Shown here piece after piece: positions 63,878 to 64,000 of a stretch of DNA of 64,000 nucleotides. The number at the start of each line of letters is the position of its first letter. Position 1 is the first letter of the stretch. Origin of the DNA: Reyranella sp. (lineage in GTDB: Bacteria > Pseudomonadota > Alphaproteobacteria > Reyranellales > Reyranellaceae). The translations under genes were made by a program, and so were the position numbers. The stretch is from the NCBI RefSeq assembly GCF_017305915.1, contig NZ_JAFKJN010000008.1, forward strand, positions 1-64,000. Reading direction: 5' to 3'. The notes beneath the pieces were generated by a model. The model saw only the letters and a program-made list of their open reading frames with translations, was not told the DNA's origin and searched no databases.

Positions 63878-63893
63878 CTAAGAGCCCGCTAAG
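63878..63893 (-). promoter_or_regulatory. PmrA/QseB-type box 2
   Basis: On the minus strand CTTAG-CGGGCT-CTTAG, the same half-sites and spacing as box 1. It lies 48 nt before the divergent plus-strand gene at 63942, so the two boxes could serve the two divergent units. Confidence 0.65.
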
Positions 63894-63941
63894 TCATCGC
63901 GCCTAGCTGTCGCCGAGCGTCGAAACCTGGCGGAGATACCG

Positions 63942-64000
63942 ATGGTCACATCCGGGCAACAGAAACGGGCGTGGTTCAATAAGGTGCCGGACGTCACGAT
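63942..64000 (+). CDS. COG4705-like membrane protein (start only)
   Basis: Partial frame of 19 residues: MVTSGQQKRAWFNKVPDVT. A GGAG site precedes the ATG by 8 nt. The N-K-V-P-x-V-T motif at the start is typical of COG4705 membrane proteins, which are often divergent from QseBC-type genes. The rest lies outside the window. Confidence 0.5.
   Translation, partial: MVTSGQQKRAWFNKVPDVT

Overview
The window is high-GC, densely packed DNA of an alphaproteobacterium. A Reyranella-like or other Rhodospirillales/Hyphomicrobiales member is a guess from gene content: HWE kinase with FATGUY-type receivers, ECF/ChrR pair, Bug-type binding protein, hydantoinase genes. No rRNA, tRNA or CRISPR array was found by eye.

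Region 1 (1 to about 22,830) is the structural and lysis half of a podovirus-type prophage of the BPP-1/epsilon15 kind. Its left end lies outside the window. On the minus strand, from a divergent control region at 16.35-16.56 kb, come a small virion protein, the portal, an ejection-type virion protein with a nuclease-like toxin tip, an immunity-like protein, a KptA/Tpt1 RNA 2'-phosphotransferase, a Bbp19-like protein, scaffold, major capsid protein, cement protein, adaptor, a large tail protein, accessory virion proteins and the start of another ejection-type protein. On the plus strand come tail fibre, tail proteins, holin-like protein, GH19 endolysin, overlapping Rz/Rz1 spanins and a secreted M15-like protein. 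No integrase, terminase or repressor is in view.

Region 2 (22.8-39.7 kb) is host DNA: an RND efflux pair, a receiver plus HWE kinase, an M20 amidohydrolase, an ECF sigma factor with two tandem ChrR-like anti-sigma proteins and another receiver, a Bug-type binding protein, an HpaB-type monooxygenase with a ModA-like protein, a lipoprotein and HtpG. Region 3 (39.7-43.2 kb) is an orphan copy of the prophage toxin/immunity module inserted between htpG and a beta-lactamase-fold gene. Region 4 (43.2-53.4 kb) holds that pseudoenzyme and a seven-gene minus-strand operon (livH, livM, binding protein, SDR, hydrolase, hyuB, hyuA). Region 5 (53.5-64 kb) has a luciferase-like monooxygenase, a low-GC DUF2971 gene beside another copy of the prophage control element, a LysR regulator with a hydrolase, a three-subunit molybdenum hydroxylase operon, and a QseBC/PmrAB-like two-component system with a PepSY relic and two CTTAG-N6-CTTAG boxes.

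The most unusual system is a dispersed composite control element linked to toxin/immunity modules. Five copies occur, each with the 9-bp arms GGGCAATGG and CCATTGCCC separated by exactly 41 nt, then (A/G)TAATAGG or a close variant, with a DnaA-box-like 9-mer 23-24 nt upstream. Three copies drive the prophage operons, one drives the orphan toxin module, and one stands alone beside the DUF2971 gene. The two toxin modules share an ejection-protein-like body, a divergent PD-(D/E)XK-like tip and a homologous immunity protein of about 114 residues. A nuclease carried on a virion ejection protein, with immunity for the lysogen, is the inference I consider most worth testing.
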